A stretch of 64,000 nucleotides of DNA from Conchocele bisecta (lineage: Eukaryota > Mollusca > Bivalvia > Lucinida > Thyasiridae): the NCBI GenBank assembly GCA_029237695.1, contig CM055271.1, positions 83,153,488-83,217,487 of the forward strand, given 5' to 3'. Of this stretch, positions 62,733 through 64,000 are shown piece by piece. Position 1 is the first letter of the stretch. Every line of letters begins with the position of its first letter. The position numbers were made by a program, and so were the translations under genes. Under the pieces are notes generated by a model that did not search any database, had not been told where the DNA came from, and was given only the letters and a program-made list of their open reading frames with translations.

Positions 62733-63340
62733 CTAATTCAGTGATAAGGCATTACACTGAAATGTTGGGTCACTGGCTTATTAAGCATCATGTAGCTCTA
62801 TAGCGTTTCGGCAACGGGCTAAGAAAACAGGACTTACAGCATTTGTAAATCTGTACGTTGTTGCACATTCACATTGTCGGATTACGGTCCAATCATTTTG
62901 TTTTTTATCGGTAACGCTCCTTCAACGACTGATTGGCGAACATCGTAGGCCCTGATCAGACTGCACGGATGTGCAGGCTGATCTGGGGCTATGTTGGTCG
63001 CAAACGGTGCCGAGTAAAATTTATCAGCCTGTGTGACCCATATATTGTGCTGCTACAGTTTGACTATAAAGACAGGCAAATGCCAATTAGGTATTTTTCA
63101 ATTACATGTATGCGTATTAATGTATGTGAAATAATAACTTAATTTATGTGTGAAATAATAACTTAATTGATGTGAAATAATAACTTAATTTATGTGAAAT
63201 GATGACTGGAGTTTTCTGCAGACAAGTTGGATAAATTGTATTTTGTGAACAATGCATATATTATATTTATACCATATTTAAAATCGCCATTTGTACTGGA
63301 CTTTGGGAGCATGCCAAGTGTAAATTTAACAATGGGATTC

Positions 63341-63768
63341 ATTCTTTAATATCAGAATCCCGATATGCCTGACTTGGCCTCAGTAGCCGATTTCACCAAC
63401 ATTGCAAAGTATACTTTGCTATCTTTAATATCAGAATCCCGATATGCCTGACTTGGCCTCAGTAGCCGATTTCACCAACATTGCAAAGTATACTTTTCTA
63501 GCAAAGTATACTTTGAGGGAGTAATCATTTATTTTTCCCGAAATGAATTATTTCATATAGCACTAACGACTGCATATATTTGATGATTAAAAGTATGCAG
63601 AATTATTATACTGACTTTATTACATTATCACAGCCAAAATGGCTGTGATAATGTAATAAATTCAGTATAATAAAAATTAATAAATTTATCGTAAAATTGA
63701 AAATTTCTCCCTCAAAGTATACTTTGCTAGATAAGTATACTTTGCAATGTTGGTTAAATAGGCTACAG
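63341..63768. mobile_element. Foldback MITE, same family, with an 80-bp tandem duplication
   Basis: The left flank and left end (atctttaatatcagaatccc onward) occur twice, at 63341-63420 and 63421-63500; right end gttggttaaataggctacag. The duplication arose after insertion, since it includes flank and element. Confidence 0.8.
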
Positions 63769-63769
63769 G

Positions 63770-63905
63770 TACATTTTATATTTGGCTTTCTTGTTACTTG
63801 AGAATTGAATCCGGATATACCCATTATTATAAAAGTAGTCTGATTAGTACTAATTATATGACTTGGGGCTAAGTGACTCTGGTGTGGTGAGCACCAGATC
63901 AGGTT
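63770..63905 (+). mobile_element. SINE internal fragment
   Basis: tatttggctttcttgttact through gtgactctggtgtggtgagc to accagatcaggtt, the middle of the (CACT)n/caaa superfamily, diverged. Confidence 0.55.
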
Positions 63906-64000
63906 TTATCCCGTCAACACAGTGCGTATGTGCCGTGAAACATTTTTGATATCCTGTCAATACGACCTAATCACCGCGTATGAATATATGCGGTGACTGG

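Overview
The window is eukaryotic, AT-rich and intron-dominated. It most likely comes from a bivalve mollusc. This rests on the single gene found, a metazoan UBAC1, and on the repeat content: pearl/Helentron-like elements with nucleosome-length internal tandem units, tRNA-derived SINEs ending in a shared 'ggccgttaaacacc' tail, the 'agctcacctgagc' repeat and many foldback MITEs. The genus cannot be settled from this sequence alone.

One protein-coding gene can be reconstructed end to end on the + strand: UBAC1 (KPC2), the non-catalytic subunit of the KPC ubiquitin ligase. Ten coding exons at 14173-14428, 23027-23088, 24397-24519, 39449-39551, 42750-42861, 46544-46649, 49686-49823, 53442-53528, 57939-58077 and 61402-61574 join in phase into 1299 nt (432 residues plus stop). 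Domain order is ubiquitin-like, UBA, UBA, STI1-like. The coding sequence is about 2.7% of its 47.4 kb span.

Region by region. 1-11 kb: repeats (micro-MITE, foldback MITEs, pearl-like arrays with a GGAC microsatellite) plus a cluster of CRE-like motifs near 9.0-9.5 kb. 11.0-14.04 kb: a large TTAA-flanked element with nested repeats and a reverse-transcriptase relic, ending only 128 bases before the UBAC1 start codon. Intron 1 (14.4-23.0 kb): helitron-like arrays, a SINE and two possible antisense coding segments. Intron 3 (24.5-39.4 kb): a local segmental duplication carrying copies of the end of exon 3, then an ~11 kb array of about 174 copies of a 63-bp satellite. Intron 4: a ~1.6 kb minisatellite of 100-bp units that runs into the acceptor of exon 5. 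Introns 5-9: SINEs, MITEs, a three-level nested insertion with readable target-site duplications (58.8-60.6 kb) and a ~220-bp palindrome just before the last exon. 61.6-64 kb: more foldback elements; no second gene is seen.

The strongest leads are structural: a minisatellite that seems to have amplified a micro-MITE together with the neighbouring 3' splice site, an 11 kb intronic satellite with variant blocks and a suspicious noise gradient, exon-3-end copies in the next intron, and TCAAGGTCA nuclear-receptor-type half-sites recurring in unrelated repeat arrays. No complete new multi-gene system was found.
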